This document shows, in pieces, positions 43,901 through 51,107 of a stretch of 64,000 bases of DNA. Both the position numbers and the translations under genes were made by a program. Numbering within the stretch: position 1 is the first letter of the stretch; the number at the start of each line of letters is the position of its first letter. The stretch is taken from the NCBI RefSeq assembly GCF_007713735.2, contig NZ_VMNW02000033.1:17067-81066 (forward strand), read 5' to 3'. The DNA is from Amycolatopsis acidicola (GTDB lineage: Bacteria > Actinomycetota > Actinomycetes > Mycobacteriales > Pseudonocardiaceae). The notes under the pieces are model-generated. The model saw only the letters and a list, made by a program, of their open reading frames with translations. It had not been told where the DNA came from and searched no databases.

Positions 43901-44322
43901 CGCAGGGCGTCCGCGTACGCGGCGAGCTGGATGACCGCAGACGGGCGGGCGTGCCGGGCCAGCTTGGTGTCGTACACCTCGTAGCGGCCTTCGTCGTCGC
44001 GCACGAGAAAATCGGCCCGGCCGGTGAACTCGCCGTCGTCGAACACCGCCTGGTAGATCACCGGGGCGCCGGAGCGCAGCGCGTTCGCCGTCTCGGCGGC
44101 GGCCGTGGCGTGGTCACGGAAGTCGATCTCCACGAGCCCCGGGCGCCGTTCCCGCAGCCGGGCGAGTGTGGCCTCTTCGTGCGCCTGACCGTGTTTCACC
44201 GCGAGCCGGTCGCCCCCGGCTTCGGGCCGCGGCGCGCCGGGCAGGCCCGCCGCCAGCGCCTGTTTCAGGACGCTCCGGTGCTCGCATTCGAGCAGGTCGG
44301 CGAGGTCGGAGGGGGTGTGCAT
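40978..44322 (-). CDS. TM0106-family RecB-like nuclease fused to SF1 helicase
   Basis: 1,114 residues in three parts. Residues about 1-230: PD-(D/E)XK nuclease (GRADFLVRD, YEVYDTKLARHA) with Cys at LLECEHR and CTGCAFARHC, the four-Cys arrangement of Fe-S nucleases such as Cas4/AddB/Dna2. About 290-500: an RNase H-like exonuclease (VFFDMEGDP, HYAPYE, SDYNEYDCVSTLRLFEF). About 700-1110: SF1B helicase (QGPPGAGKTYLAG, VLVIDEAGQFALAD, LLGDPQQLPQ, TVDRFQGQEAPVV, RNRLNVALSRA). It is a Dna2-like DNA-processing machine; repair is the default guess. ATG 44322 chosen, since the upstream extension to 44376 is low-complexity. No other defence gene is adjacent. Confidence 0.9.
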   Translation of the reverse strand: MHTPSDLADLLECEHRSVLKQALAAGLPGAPRPEAGGDRLAVKHGQAHEEATLARLRERRPGLVEIDFRDHATAAAETANALRSGAPVIYQAVFDDGEFTGRADFLVRDDEGRYEVYDTKLARHARPSAVIQLAAYADALRRAGWPAGPGMHLLLGDGTTRSLHVDDFVPLLHRLRAKLTAREPALPAQLWADERPACTGCAFARHCADAREADRDLALVAGMRTDQRRKLVEAGVRTIDALAVAGPDDRPRDMSVTTFTALRAQAAIQVRQDATGEISYEIIDPDVLAALPPAAPGDVFFDMEGDPYALGGEGLEYLFGAVTAEEGQRFTPFWAHTRLEEKSAFEAFVDFATERLAAHPGSHVYHYAPYEVTALKRLAAQHGTREEAVDDLLRAGALVDLYAVVRKALRVSQRSYSIKYLEPLYMPAARDGDVKTAVSSIEAYEDYLTLRGLGETEQADEVLRGISDYNEYDCVSTLRLFEFLHETREKAGIELRAPAEESEVDALLKDTTEDVAAQRRAERAAYLEGLVGALHDGTETRDLLAASVGYHRRETNPAWWEYFRQLAAPLHDLEVDATCAVPVSVDAGEWVPPSGRAKLAKRTLVLGCDPERPHPFAPGDQVRLRYGGASRDAKVVAASAEELTLTESCPPDQTTGDRPAAVLPGSPVRPSPKDEAVAELAQLAVDTLPELPRHPGIDLLRRVPPRLRGSAPLPEPGEDLVRTVIETVDLLDHSALAVQGPPGAGKTYLAGKLIAHLVREGKTVAVTSTSHKAVENVLAAAKKNAPELPCAKRPKGTPDPKTPWDQPKTNDALVRWRAEHDTGHLVGGTAWTFANAAIRSEPFDVLVIDEAGQFALADALAVSTAAKNLVLLGDPQQLPQVVQGTHPAGAEASALGHLLGDADVMPPELGYFLDQTRRMHPGVCEPVSRLSYAGLLHAHPSTASRSIEGVEPGLRLVEVEHRGNTTRSAEEAARVVDLVSTVHGRMWTDGEERRPLGDQDILVVAPYNMQVRVVARELERAGYAGVRVGTVDRFQGQEAPVVIATMTSSSAVDLPRGLDFLLSRNRLNVALSRAQVLAVLVCSPRLVEADIRTVAQMRLVSGMIGLMNSATPWE

Positions 44323-44389
44323 CGCGGCGAGTCTGGCACGGTTTCCCTGCCCCGCCACGGCTTTCCGCCGCGACACGCCGGGGTGTGGG

Positions 44390-45556
44390 TCAGGGTACGA
44401 GCACGCAGCGCGTCCCGCTGTAGATCGTCGGCATGCACTTGTTGCAGTGGATGCACAGCGAGCGGGCGGCCGGGTCCTCCTGCAGGCGCTTCGGCAGATC
44501 GGGCTCGCGCAGCAGGGCGCGGGCCATCGCCACGAAGGCGAAGCCCTCGGCCATCGCGCGGTCCATGGTCTCCTTCGTGGTGATCCCGCCGAGCAGGATC
44601 AGCGGCAGGTCCAGCTCGGCCCGGAACTGCCGCGCCCGCTCCAGCAGGAAGGCCTCCTCGAACTGGTAGGACTTGAGGAACGCCCGTCCCGCCAGGCGCA
44701 CGCCCCACCGCTGCGGCACCGGGAAGGTGGCCGCGAACTCGCGCAACGGGGCGTCGCCGGTGAACAGGTACATCGGGTTGAGCAGGGAGCTGCCCGCGGT
44801 CAGTTCGAGCGCGTCGAGCCCGCCGTCGGCCTCCAGCCAGCGCGCCACCTGGAGGGCTTCGTCGAGCCAGAAGCCGCCGGGCACGCCGTCGTCCATGTTC
44901 AGCTTCGCCGTGATCGCGATCCGGTCGCCGACCGCTTCGCGCACCGCGCGGGCGATGTCCAGCGCCAGCTTCGCGCGGTTGCGCAGGCTGCCGCCGTACG
45001 CGTCGTCGCGGCGGTTCAGCTTGGGGCTCAGGAAGGAGCTCACGAGGTAGTTGTGTCCAAAGTGGATTTCCACGGCGTCGAAACCCGATTCGGCCGCGAG
45101 GCGGGCGGCCCCGGCGTGCGCGGCGGTGATGCGCTCGAGGTCCCCGGCCGTGGCGGCCTTGATCGGCTGCAGGCTCAACGGGCTGAACAGCTTGCTCGGC
45201 GCGAGGGCGGGCAACCGGTTGGAGGCGCCGTTGGCGACCGGGCCGGCGTGCCCGATCTGCGCGCTGACGGCCGCGCCCTCCGCGTGCACCGCGTCGGTGA
45301 GCCGGCGCAGGCCGGGCACGGCGTCGGGGCGCATCCAGATCTGGTGCCGGTCGGTGCGGCCCTCGGGCGCCACGGCGCAATAGGCCACGGTAGTCATGCC
45401 GATACCGCCCGCGGCGTGGCGCACGTGGAAGTCCACGAGCCGGCCGGTGACCAGCGCGTCCGGCGTCGCGCCCTCGAAGGTGGCCGATTTGAGCACGCGG
45501 TTGCGCAGCCGCACCGGGCCGAGCTTCGCGGGCGAGAACACCTCGGGCGGGGTCAT
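44390..45556 (-). CDS. Old yellow enzyme-type NADH:flavin oxidoreductase
   Basis: 388 residues with an FMN-binding TIM barrel: LGPVRLRNRVLKSATFEGAT, AQIGHAGPVAN, GFDAVEIHFGHNYLVSSFLS, GGSLRNRAKLALDI, and GGITTKETMDRAM. The C-terminal Cys cluster (CIHCNKC) recalls the Fe-S-binding 2,4-dienoyl-CoA reductase branch, but the FAD/NADPH domain of that enzyme is absent. It reduces activated C=C bonds; natural substrate unknown. ATG 45556 overlaps the TetR stop by ATGA, so both are one operon under a TetR palindrome. Confidence 0.92.
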   Translation of the reverse strand: MTPPEVFSPAKLGPVRLRNRVLKSATFEGATPDALVTGRLVDFHVRHAAGGIGMTTVAYCAVAPEGRTDRHQIWMRPDAVPGLRRLTDAVHAEGAAVSAQIGHAGPVANGASNRLPALAPSKLFSPLSLQPIKAATAGDLERITAAHAGAARLAAESGFDAVEIHFGHNYLVSSFLSPKLNRRDDAYGGSLRNRAKLALDIARAVREAVGDRIAITAKLNMDDGVPGGFWLDEALQVARWLEADGGLDALELTAGSSLLNPMYLFTGDAPLREFAATFPVPQRWGVRLAGRAFLKSYQFEEAFLLERARQFRAELDLPLILLGGITTKETMDRAMAEGFAFVAMARALLREPDLPKRLQEDPAARSLCIHCNKCMPTIYSGTRCVLVP

Positions 45557-46146
45557 GGTTTCGCCTCCAAACCGGCCGTGAGGAAGGTGCGCAGGGTGGC
45601 TGTCGTGGCCGGCCCCACGTCGGCGTCCCCGGCCAGCGGGGCGCCGATGGTCTGCATGATCAGGTCGAAGGCCAGCAGCCAGCGCCGGCGCGCTTCGGGC
45701 ACGGACAGCTCCGGCCGGGCCTCGCGCAGCAGCTCCGTCCACGGGCGCAGCCGGAACCAGTGCGCGGTCCACCGCACCCGTCTGCGGCCGAGCACGACCC
45801 GGGCCAGCAGCCGCAGGTGCAGGCGGCCCAGCGGGTCGGCCGCCAGCTCGGTGAACGGGGCGAGAACGAGGTCGACGAGCTCGGCGACGGCGGGCTTCCA
45901 GCCGGCCTCGCGCCGGGCCTCGAGGTCGTCGAGCTGCCCCTGCCAGCGGGGCGCGAGCCGGTCTTCGAGGAGCGCCGCGACGAGGTCGTCCTTGGACCCG
46001 AAGTGGTAGTGCACGGCGGCGGGGTTCATGCCCGCGGCGGTGTTGATCGCGCGGACGGAGACGTCGTCGTACGGGGCTTCCGCCAGTAGCCGCTCCGCCG
46101 CGGCGAGCAGCTGCTCCCGCGTTCCGGTCGTCGCTTCGGTGCGCAC
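45553..46146 (-). CDS. TetR-family transcriptional regulator
   Basis: 197 residues: N-terminal TetR helix-turn-helix (TREQLLAAAERLLAEAPYDD, VSVRAINTAAGMNPAAVHYH, FGSKDDLVAALL) and a helical ligand domain. An open frame reaches an ATG at 46206, but a perfect 17-bp palindrome (46,177-46,193) lies inside that stretch, so I choose the GTG at 46146, downstream of the operator. Controls itself and the OYE gene, whose start it overlaps. Confidence 0.9.
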   Translation of the reverse strand: MRTEATTGTREQLLAAAERLLAEAPYDDVSVRAINTAAGMNPAAVHYHFGSKDDLVAALLEDRLAPRWQGQLDDLEARREAGWKPAVAELVDLVLAPFTELAADPLGRLHLRLLARVVLGRRRVRWTAHWFRLRPWTELLREARPELSVPEARRRWLLAFDLIMQTIGAPLAGDADVGPATTATLRTFLTAGLEAKP

Positions 46147-46176
46147 CGGCCCAGTAGACAGGGTCCCGGCTGATTT

Positions 46177-46193
46177 TTCAATCACTGATTGAA
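46177..46193 (-). promoter_or_regulatory. TetR operator upstream of the TetR-OYE operon
   Basis: TTCAATCACTGATTGAA is a perfect inverted repeat (8-bp arms, 1-bp centre), AT-rich against its surroundings, 30 bp before the GTG start. Arms of this form are common TetR targets. Confidence 0.85.
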
Positions 46194-46258
46194 GCAGTGC
46201 TGGCACGGGTGCCGGACCTCACGGTGAGGTCACCGGTGCCTGCGGCACACTGGGGACC

Positions 46259-46399
46259 GTGCAGCGGGACCAGCCGGGACCTCCGCCGCTGCTGGCCGCG
46301 GGGGTCGTCGTGTCCGGGATCGTCGCCGCCGCCGTGCTCGGCGATCCGTGGTACTTCCTCGCCGCGGTGATCGCGGCCGTCGCCGTGATCCCGGCCTGA
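46259..46399 (+). CDS. 46-residue membrane miniprotein
   Basis: GTG 46259 to TGA 46397-46399 encodes 46 residues: a short polar start (QRDQPGPPP), helix LLAAGVVVSGIVAAAVLG, a DPWYF turn and helix LAAVIAAVAVIPA. Two-helix small membrane proteins of this form occur widely in actinomycetes. A ribosome site is not obvious (GGGGACC), so it may be leaderless. It lies between the TetR gene (divergent) and a convergent channel-like gene, with a GTCC-N5-GGAC palindrome 20 bp past its stop. Confidence 0.55.
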   Translation: MQRDQPGPPPLLAAGVVVSGIVAAAVLGDPWYFLAAVIAAVAVIPA

Positions 46400-46432
46400 G
46401 CCCGCGCGCCCCGGCCGGCGTCCACAGTGGAC

Positions 46433-47293
46433 TCAGGGGCGCGGGTGCCGGAGGTCGTACTCCTCCGCCGCCGCTCGCTGGGTGCGGACCCGGAGCACGC
46501 TTTCGCCCTCCTCGTCGGGGGCTTCGTTGAGGCCCAGCTGGACGGCGCGCCGGATCTGCTCGCGGTTCTCCCGCACCACCTCGGAGAAGAAGTCGTCGAT
46601 CCGGGGGTCCTCCAGCACCTCGAGCAGCACCCGGAACGACGTGTCCACCACCGCGCCGACGATCTCGCCGTGGAACGGCAGCCGCCGCAGCCTGCCCAGC
46701 TGCGGGTCCTGCGCGAGCTTTTCGGTGATGATCGCGCGCAGCTCGGGCCGGTTCTCCGCCAGCGACTTCGCCAGGTTCTCCGGGTAGTTGCCGGTCTCCA
46801 GCACCTTCACGACCTCGTCCAGCACCGCGATGGTGATGGGTTTCTTGATCGCGTGCACGATCGGCTCGGCCAGTTTGTCCATGAGCCGGAAGAAGAACTG
46901 CTCCCCCAGCGCCCGGTCGGCGGCGCGGCCGATCCGCACCAGCAGCAGCACCACGAGCAGGAACCGGTGGCCCAGCATCACGGGGTGGGTGACCGGGATC
47001 ATCGCGAACAGCTCGTACCAGTTGCGCACCAGGAAGCGGCGCGCCCACCCGCGTTTGCGCCAGCGCCACAGGAAGTCGGCCAGGAACAGCACGCACACGA
47101 CGCAGTCGGCGTAGAACATCCACAGCTGCGCCTCGTGCGAGGGCGGGCTGAGGAGCAAATAGGACGGAAGCCCCACCGAGACCACGGCGAGCACGAACAT
47201 GATCCAGTCGTCCGCGTGCACGTTGCCGGGCAGGATGCCGCTGTTGAGCTCCGGCTCCCGGGACTCGGATGGCGTGGGCATGCGCCAGATCAT
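46433..47293 (-). CDS. Ion-channel-like membrane protein
   Basis: 286 residues. Three or four membrane segments in the first half (WIMFVLAVVSVGLPSYLLL, LWMFYADCVVCVLFLADFLW, HRFLLVVLLLVRIGRA) resemble the voltage-sensor part of the Ion_trans family; WRWRKRGWARRFLVRNWYEL is the basic loop. No pore TxGYG filter is present. The second half is a soluble helical domain (LDEVVKVLETGNYPENLAKS, LRAIITEKLAQDPQLGRL). ATG 47293 or 47281; neither has a clear ribosome site. Function unknown. Confidence 0.8.
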   Translation of the reverse strand: MIWRMPTPSESREPELNSGILPGNVHADDWIMFVLAVVSVGLPSYLLLSPPSHEAQLWMFYADCVVCVLFLADFLWRWRKRGWARRFLVRNWYELFAMIPVTHPVMLGHRFLLVVLLLVRIGRAADRALGEQFFFRLMDKLAEPIVHAIKKPITIAVLDEVVKVLETGNYPENLAKSLAENRPELRAIITEKLAQDPQLGRLRRLPFHGEIVGAVVDTSFRVLLEVLEDPRIDDFFSEVVRENREQIRRAVQLGLNEAPDEEGESVLRVRTQRAAAEEYDLRHPRP

Positions 47294-47340
47294 GACATGA
47301 ACGCCGCGCTGGAGCGCACTCCAGGTTTAGGGTTGGGCTC

Positions 47341-48183
47341 ATGCGCTTCGCTTTCAAGACATCCCCGCAGAACACCACGTGGGAGGACATGCTCGCGGTG
47401 TGGCGGGCCGCCGACGACATCGAGCTGTTCGAGTCCGGCTGGACGTTCGACCACTTCTACCCGATCCTCGGCGCCGATCCCGAAGGCCCGTGCATGGAAG
47501 GCTGGGTCACGCTGACCGCGCTGGCGCAGGCGACGAAACGCCTGCGGCTGGGCACACTGGTCAGCGGGATCCACTACCGGCACCCGGCGCTGCTGGCCAA
47601 CATGGCGGCCACTTTGGACATCGTGTCCGGCGGCAGGCTCGAACTCGGCATCGGCGCGGGCTGGAACGAGCAGGAGTCCGGCGCGTACGGGATGCGGCTG
47701 GGCCCGGTGAAGGAACGCAGCGACCGGTTCGAGGAGGCCTGCGAGGTCATCGTCGACCTGCTGACCAAGAAGTCCACCGACTTCCAGGGCGAGTACTACC
47801 AGCTGACCGGCGCGTTCTGCGAGCCGAAGCCCGTGCAGCGGCCGCATCCGCCGATCTGCATCGGCGGCAGCGGCGAGAAGCGGACCCTGCGCACCACCGC
47901 GAAGTTCGCCCAGCACTGGAACTTCGTCGGCGGCACCCCGGAGGAGTTCGCCCGCAAGCGGGACGTGCTGCACCGCCACTGCGCCGACGTCGGACGGGAC
48001 CCGAAGGAGATCATGCTCTCCAGCCACGTCCGGCTCGGCCCGGACGGCGACTTCGGCAGGCTGGTGGCCGACATCGAGGCACTCGGTGAGCGTGGTCTGG
48101 ACCTCGCGATCGTGTACCTGCCGCCGCCGCACACCCCGGACGTGCTGGAGCCGCTGGCGAAAGCGCTTTCCGAAATCGCCTGA
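47341..48183 (+). CDS. LLM-class F420-dependent oxidoreductase
   Basis: 280 residues with the luciferase-like TIM barrel: FESGWTFDHFYPI, the KRLRLGTLVSGIHYRHPALL stretch, ATLDIVSGGRLELGIGAGWN and HPPICIGGSGEKRTLRTTAK. These are F420 rather than FMN/NADH features in actinomycetes. Substrate unknown; monocistronic, ended by a strong hairpin. ATG 47341 after AGGGTTGG, divergent from the channel-like gene. Confidence 0.9.
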   Translation: MRFAFKTSPQNTTWEDMLAVWRAADDIELFESGWTFDHFYPILGADPEGPCMEGWVTLTALAQATKRLRLGTLVSGIHYRHPALLANMAATLDIVSGGRLELGIGAGWNEQESGAYGMRLGPVKERSDRFEEACEVIVDLLTKKSTDFQGEYYQLTGAFCEPKPVQRPHPPICIGGSGEKRTLRTTAKFAQHWNFVGGTPEEFARKRDVLHRHCADVGRDPKEIMLSSHVRLGPDGDFGRLVADIEALGERGLDLAIVYLPPPHTPDVLEPLAKALSEIA

Positions 48184-48190
48184 CCACACT

Positions 48191-48218
48191 GGGGCGGGGC
48201 CGCTTCCGGCCCCGCCCC
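48191..48218. terminator. Terminator between the LLM and MDR genes
   Basis: Perfect 12-bp stem GGGGCGGGGCCG with loop CTTC, followed by CTCGTTT, in the 41-bp gap of two convergent genes. Confidence 0.85.
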
Positions 48219-48224
48219 CTCGTT

Positions 48225-49298
48225 TCAGGGCACGAGTACGGCGTAGTGCAGGCCGGTGCTTTCCGCGGCCACCTCCAGCCCGCCGGCCGGGTCGTCCAGC
48301 GACACCCGGCGCGGGTCCAGCACCTCCAGGTCGATCAGCCCGGCCTGGACGAGCCGCCACACGCTCAGCGTCGTTTCCGGCCCGGCCATCCAGGACCCGC
48401 GGATGGTCTGCCGCCGGCGCATGATCTGCCCGTACGGCACCGGAAGTTCCTGCCGCACCCCGCCGACGAGCACCATCGTGCCGGACGGGCGCAGCGAGTC
48501 GTACCCCGCCATCGTCGGCTCCGCGCTGGGCACCATGCCGAGCGCGTCGAGCACCACGTCCGAACCGCCGCCGGCGTCGAGGAGCGCGGTGGCATCGGCC
48601 TCACGGTCACCGCTGAGCGGGACCGGCACGATCCGCGGGTCCACCGCCGCCAGTTCGTCCAAAGTGGACTTGTTGCGGCCCGCGGCCACCACCCGGCCCG
48701 CGCCGCGCGCGAGCGCCACGAGCGTCGCGGCCGTGCCCATCTGACCGGTCGCGCCGAGGACGGTGACGACCTGCCCGGCGCTCTGCTCCGCCCGGACGAG
48801 CCCTTCGGCCGCGACCGACAGCCAGCCGAGGAACGCCAGCCGGGCCGGGTCCCAGCCCTCCGCGCCGGGCAGCGCGACGAGGGATTCCTTGGGCGCCAAG
48901 GCGAACTCCGCGCAGGCCCCGTCGCGCCACAGCTCCTGCATGGCGCGGGTCTCGCCGGTCGGCAGACCCCGCCAGCCCACGCCGGTCCAGCCGACGAGGA
49001 TCTCGCTGGGCTCCTCCGTGCGGCCCGTGCCGAGCAGCGAACTGTTGATCACGATCTCCCCCGGCCGCACGCCGAACACGTCGGCGGCCACGTCCTCGAC
49101 CCGGCCGATGCACCCGGGCCCCATGACCGCCGGCGCCGGGAAGCTGTAGTTCCGCCCGCCCGACACGACTTCCCGGGTGTAGGCGGGCACGTGCACGGCC
49201 AGCACCTCCAGCAGTGCCCCGCCGCCGCGCAGTTCCGGCTTCGCGATGTCGGTGCCGCGGAGTTCCCCGCCGATCTCTTCGATGGTCCAAGCTCGCAT
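48225..49298 (-). CDS. Zinc-less medium-chain alcohol dehydrogenase/quinone reductase-like protein
   Basis: 357 residues with an MDR fold: N-terminal GroES-like part (VLAVHVPAYTREVVSGGRNY, VMGPGCIGRVEDVAADVFGV) and NADPH-binding VVTVLGATGQMGTAATLVAL. The catalytic zinc ligands (GHE) are not seen, as in quinone oxidoreductases. Divergent from the XRE regulator with a shared palindrome in the 66-bp gap, which suggests direct control. Confidence 0.9.
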   Translation of the reverse strand: MRAWTIEEIGGELRGTDIAKPELRGGGALLEVLAVHVPAYTREVVSGGRNYSFPAPAVMGPGCIGRVEDVAADVFGVRPGEIVINSSLLGTGRTEEPSEILVGWTGVGWRGLPTGETRAMQELWRDGACAEFALAPKESLVALPGAEGWDPARLAFLGWLSVAAEGLVRAEQSAGQVVTVLGATGQMGTAATLVALARGAGRVVAAGRNKSTLDELAAVDPRIVPVPLSGDREADATALLDAGGGSDVVLDALGMVPSAEPTMAGYDSLRPSGTMVLVGGVRQELPVPYGQIMRRRQTIRGSWMAGPETTLSVWRLVQAGLIDLEVLDPRRVSLDDPAGGLEVAAESTGLHYAVLVP

Positions 49299-49331
49299 GG
49301 CCCCCAGTCTTCGGCGGATTTAACCTGGTAT

Positions 49332-49351
49332 CCAGAATGCAGTTATTCTGG
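49332..49351. promoter_or_regulatory. Palindromic operator between MDR and XRE genes
   Basis: CCAGAAT-N6-ATTCTGG, a perfect 7-bp inverted repeat, centred in the 66-bp gap between divergent starts at 49298 and 49365. Likely site of the XRE protein. Confidence 0.75.
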
Positions 49352-49364
49352 TACTGGAGGTGCC

Positions 49365-50135
49365 ATGTCCGCTCCCGCGATGCGCCGCCGCGAACTCGGC
49401 GCCTTCCTGCGCAGCCGCCGCGCCCGGCTGACGCCCGCCGACGTCGGCCTGCCCGGCACCGGGCGAAGGCGCACGCCCGGCCTGCGCCGGGAGGAGCTCG
49501 CGTTGCTCGCCGGGATCAGCGCCACCTGGTACACCTACCTCGAGCAGGGGCGGGACATCCGCCCGTCCGGACAGGTCCTCGGCTCGCTCGCGACCGCGTT
49601 GCGGCTGTCGGAGTCCGAGCGCGAGCACCTGCTGGCGCTGGCCTCGGACAGCGCCACGGAACTGGCGCCGGAATGGCTGCCCGCGCAGGTCGCGGCGATC
49701 CCCGGGCTCGTCCAGCCGAACCCGTCGTACATCACCGGCGCCAGCTACGACGTCCTCGCCCGCAACGACGCCGCGGACGAGCTGTTCCCCGGCCTCGACG
49801 GTCCCGGCGTGCCGAACGTCGCGCGCTGGATGTTCACCGACGACCGCGCGCGGCACATCCTCGTCGACTGGGAGCGCGAGGCACAAAGCCTGCTCGCCCG
49901 GCTCCGGGTGGCGGCGGGCCGGCATCCCGGCGATCCCCGGTTCACCCGGCTCGTGGAGGAACTGCACACGGAGAGCGCACAGGTGCGGGCGTGGTGGCCG
50001 CGCTACGACATCCAAACCACGCGCGGCGGCACGAAACGCCTGCGCCACCCCACGCGCGGCCGCATCACCCTGACCCACACGGCCTTCCACCTCGCCGACG
50101 CGCCCGAGCAGACGCTGGTGATCTACACGGGCTGA
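49365..50135 (+). CDS. XRE-family regulator with MmyB-like ligand domain
   Basis: 256 residues. Helix-turn-helix: LGAFLRSRRARLTPADVGL, the GRRRTPGLRREELALLAGIS segment with its hallmark R-R-x-T-P-G-L-R-R-E-E, and YTYLEQGRDIRPS. The C-terminal half is the MmyB-like (PAS-type) domain that binds a hydrophobic ligand (NPSYITGASYDVLARNDAAD, WWPRYDI). Such regulators commonly control a divergent oxidoreductase gene; that is the layout here. ATG 49365 with TGGAGG. Confidence 0.93.
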   Translation: MSAPAMRRRELGAFLRSRRARLTPADVGLPGTGRRRTPGLRREELALLAGISATWYTYLEQGRDIRPSGQVLGSLATALRLSESEREHLLALASDSATELAPEWLPAQVAAIPGLVQPNPSYITGASYDVLARNDAADELFPGLDGPGVPNVARWMFTDDRARHILVDWEREAQSLLARLRVAAGRHPGDPRFTRLVEELHTESAQVRAWWPRYDIQTTRGGTKRLRHPTRGRITLTHTAFHLADAPEQTLVIYTG

Positions 50136-50149
50136 CTCCGGCGCCCATG

Positions 50150-50330
50150 TTTGCCCGTCCCGCGCGTGTGTTGGCCGCCCCCGCGCGCGTATTGGCCACC
50201 CCCGCGCGTGTGTTGGCCGCGGCTGGCATCACGCCCGCCCACGCGAGCAGTCCACACACGAACGGGAGCAGCCAACACACCGACGCGAGGGGCCAACACA
50301 CCCACGGGAAGGGCCAACACGCGGGATTAC
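50150..50330. repeat. 21-bp minisatellite arranged as a large inverted repeat
   Basis: TTGGCC occurs at 50171, 50192 and 50213 (period 21; a degenerate unit precedes near 50150). After a spacer the complementary form GCCAACACAC recurs with period 21 at about 50270, 50291 and 50312 (a degenerate unit near 50249). The two arms could pair into a cruciform or a long RNA hairpin between convergent genes. Same unit as at 25,282. Confidence 0.85.
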
Positions 50331-51019
50331 CGCGCGGGCACCGGGAGTTCCACGGCCCGCCGCTGCGCGGGCGGGGCCGGCGCGGCGCCGAGGTCCAGTA
50401 CGGCTTGCGGGTTCAGCCAGCCGCCGAGCCGCTCGCGCAACGCGTGTTGCAGTTCCGACATCTTCTCCGGCGCCGGGAGCACCGACACGGGCGCGCCGCG
50501 GGCGATCGACGTGAGCAGCACCCGCTGCAGCGCGCAGCCCGCGCGAAGCTGCGCGTGCGGCGTGTCCGCGATCGAGCTCAGCACCACCAACTGTCCACTG
50601 TGGACGACTTCCCCGGGCAGGGAGGCCGCGTCGAGCGGGATCAGCTCCGCGCCCTCCCGCGCCGCGGCGCCGGCGAGCGGCGGGAGCAGGGCACGCGAGC
50701 GGCGGCCGGCGATGGCCTGCGCCAGCGCGCGGTCCGTCGTGCCCGGCCGGGCACGGGCGCGCACCCGCAGCGTGGCCAGCAGCTCGGGTCTTTCCTTGTC
50801 CGGCAGGAAGTCCGCGGTCGCGGCGAACCCCGCCGCGGCGAGGACCAGCTGCGCGTTCAGCACCCCCGCCCCGGCGGTGACCCGCGCCTGACGGGACTCG
50901 TCGGCGGGATCGAGCAGTATGTCCATCCGGCTTCCGGTGGCGGCGAGCCGCCACCGCTGCCCGCCGCGGGCCCGGCGGGCGGCTTCCAGCGCGGCGGTGA
51001 AATCGAGGGTTCTGGTCAT
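50327..51019 (-). CDS. Nitroreductase-fold protein, Acg-like (short)
   Basis: 230 residues, ATG 51019. It resembles the C-terminal part of the Acg/Rv2032 family (QRWRLAATGSRMDILLDP, LNAQLVLAAAGFAATADFLP, HSGQLVVLSSIADTPHAQLR, GCALQRVLLTSIARGAPVSV), flavoprotein-like but often unable to bind FMN normally. Typical members are about 320 residues; the N-terminal third is missing. In mycobacteria the family belongs to the DosR hypoxia/NO regulon. The next gene upstream is another DosR-type member. Confidence 0.75.
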   Translation of the reverse strand: MTRTLDFTAALEAARRARGGQRWRLAATGSRMDILLDPADESRQARVTAGAGVLNAQLVLAAAGFAATADFLPDKERPELLATLRVRARARPGTTDRALAQAIAGRRSRALLPPLAGAAAREGAELIPLDAASLPGEVVHSGQLVVLSSIADTPHAQLRAGCALQRVLLTSIARGAPVSVLPAPEKMSELQHALRERLGGWLNPQAVLDLGAAPAPPAQRRAVELPVPAR

Positions 51020-51107
51020 CGGGAGACTCCTGCCGGCATGCGCTGGCACCTACCCTGGCGCCACCGGCCCAAACAGTCCAGGGTCTTTTTTCCTCGAAAG
51101 CGCGCGG

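Noticed and set aside
50150..50330. CRISPR-like array
   Set aside because: The period is only 21 bp with no unique spacers, orientation inverts in the middle, and no cas gene is present; the Cas4-like Cys motif at 40,978-44,322 belongs to a TM0106-type helicase.
51040..51080. A second DosR box before the Acg-like gene (TGGACTGTTTGGGCC on the minus strand)
   Set aside because: It keeps too few consensus positions and the half-site spacing is off by one; not strong enough to list.
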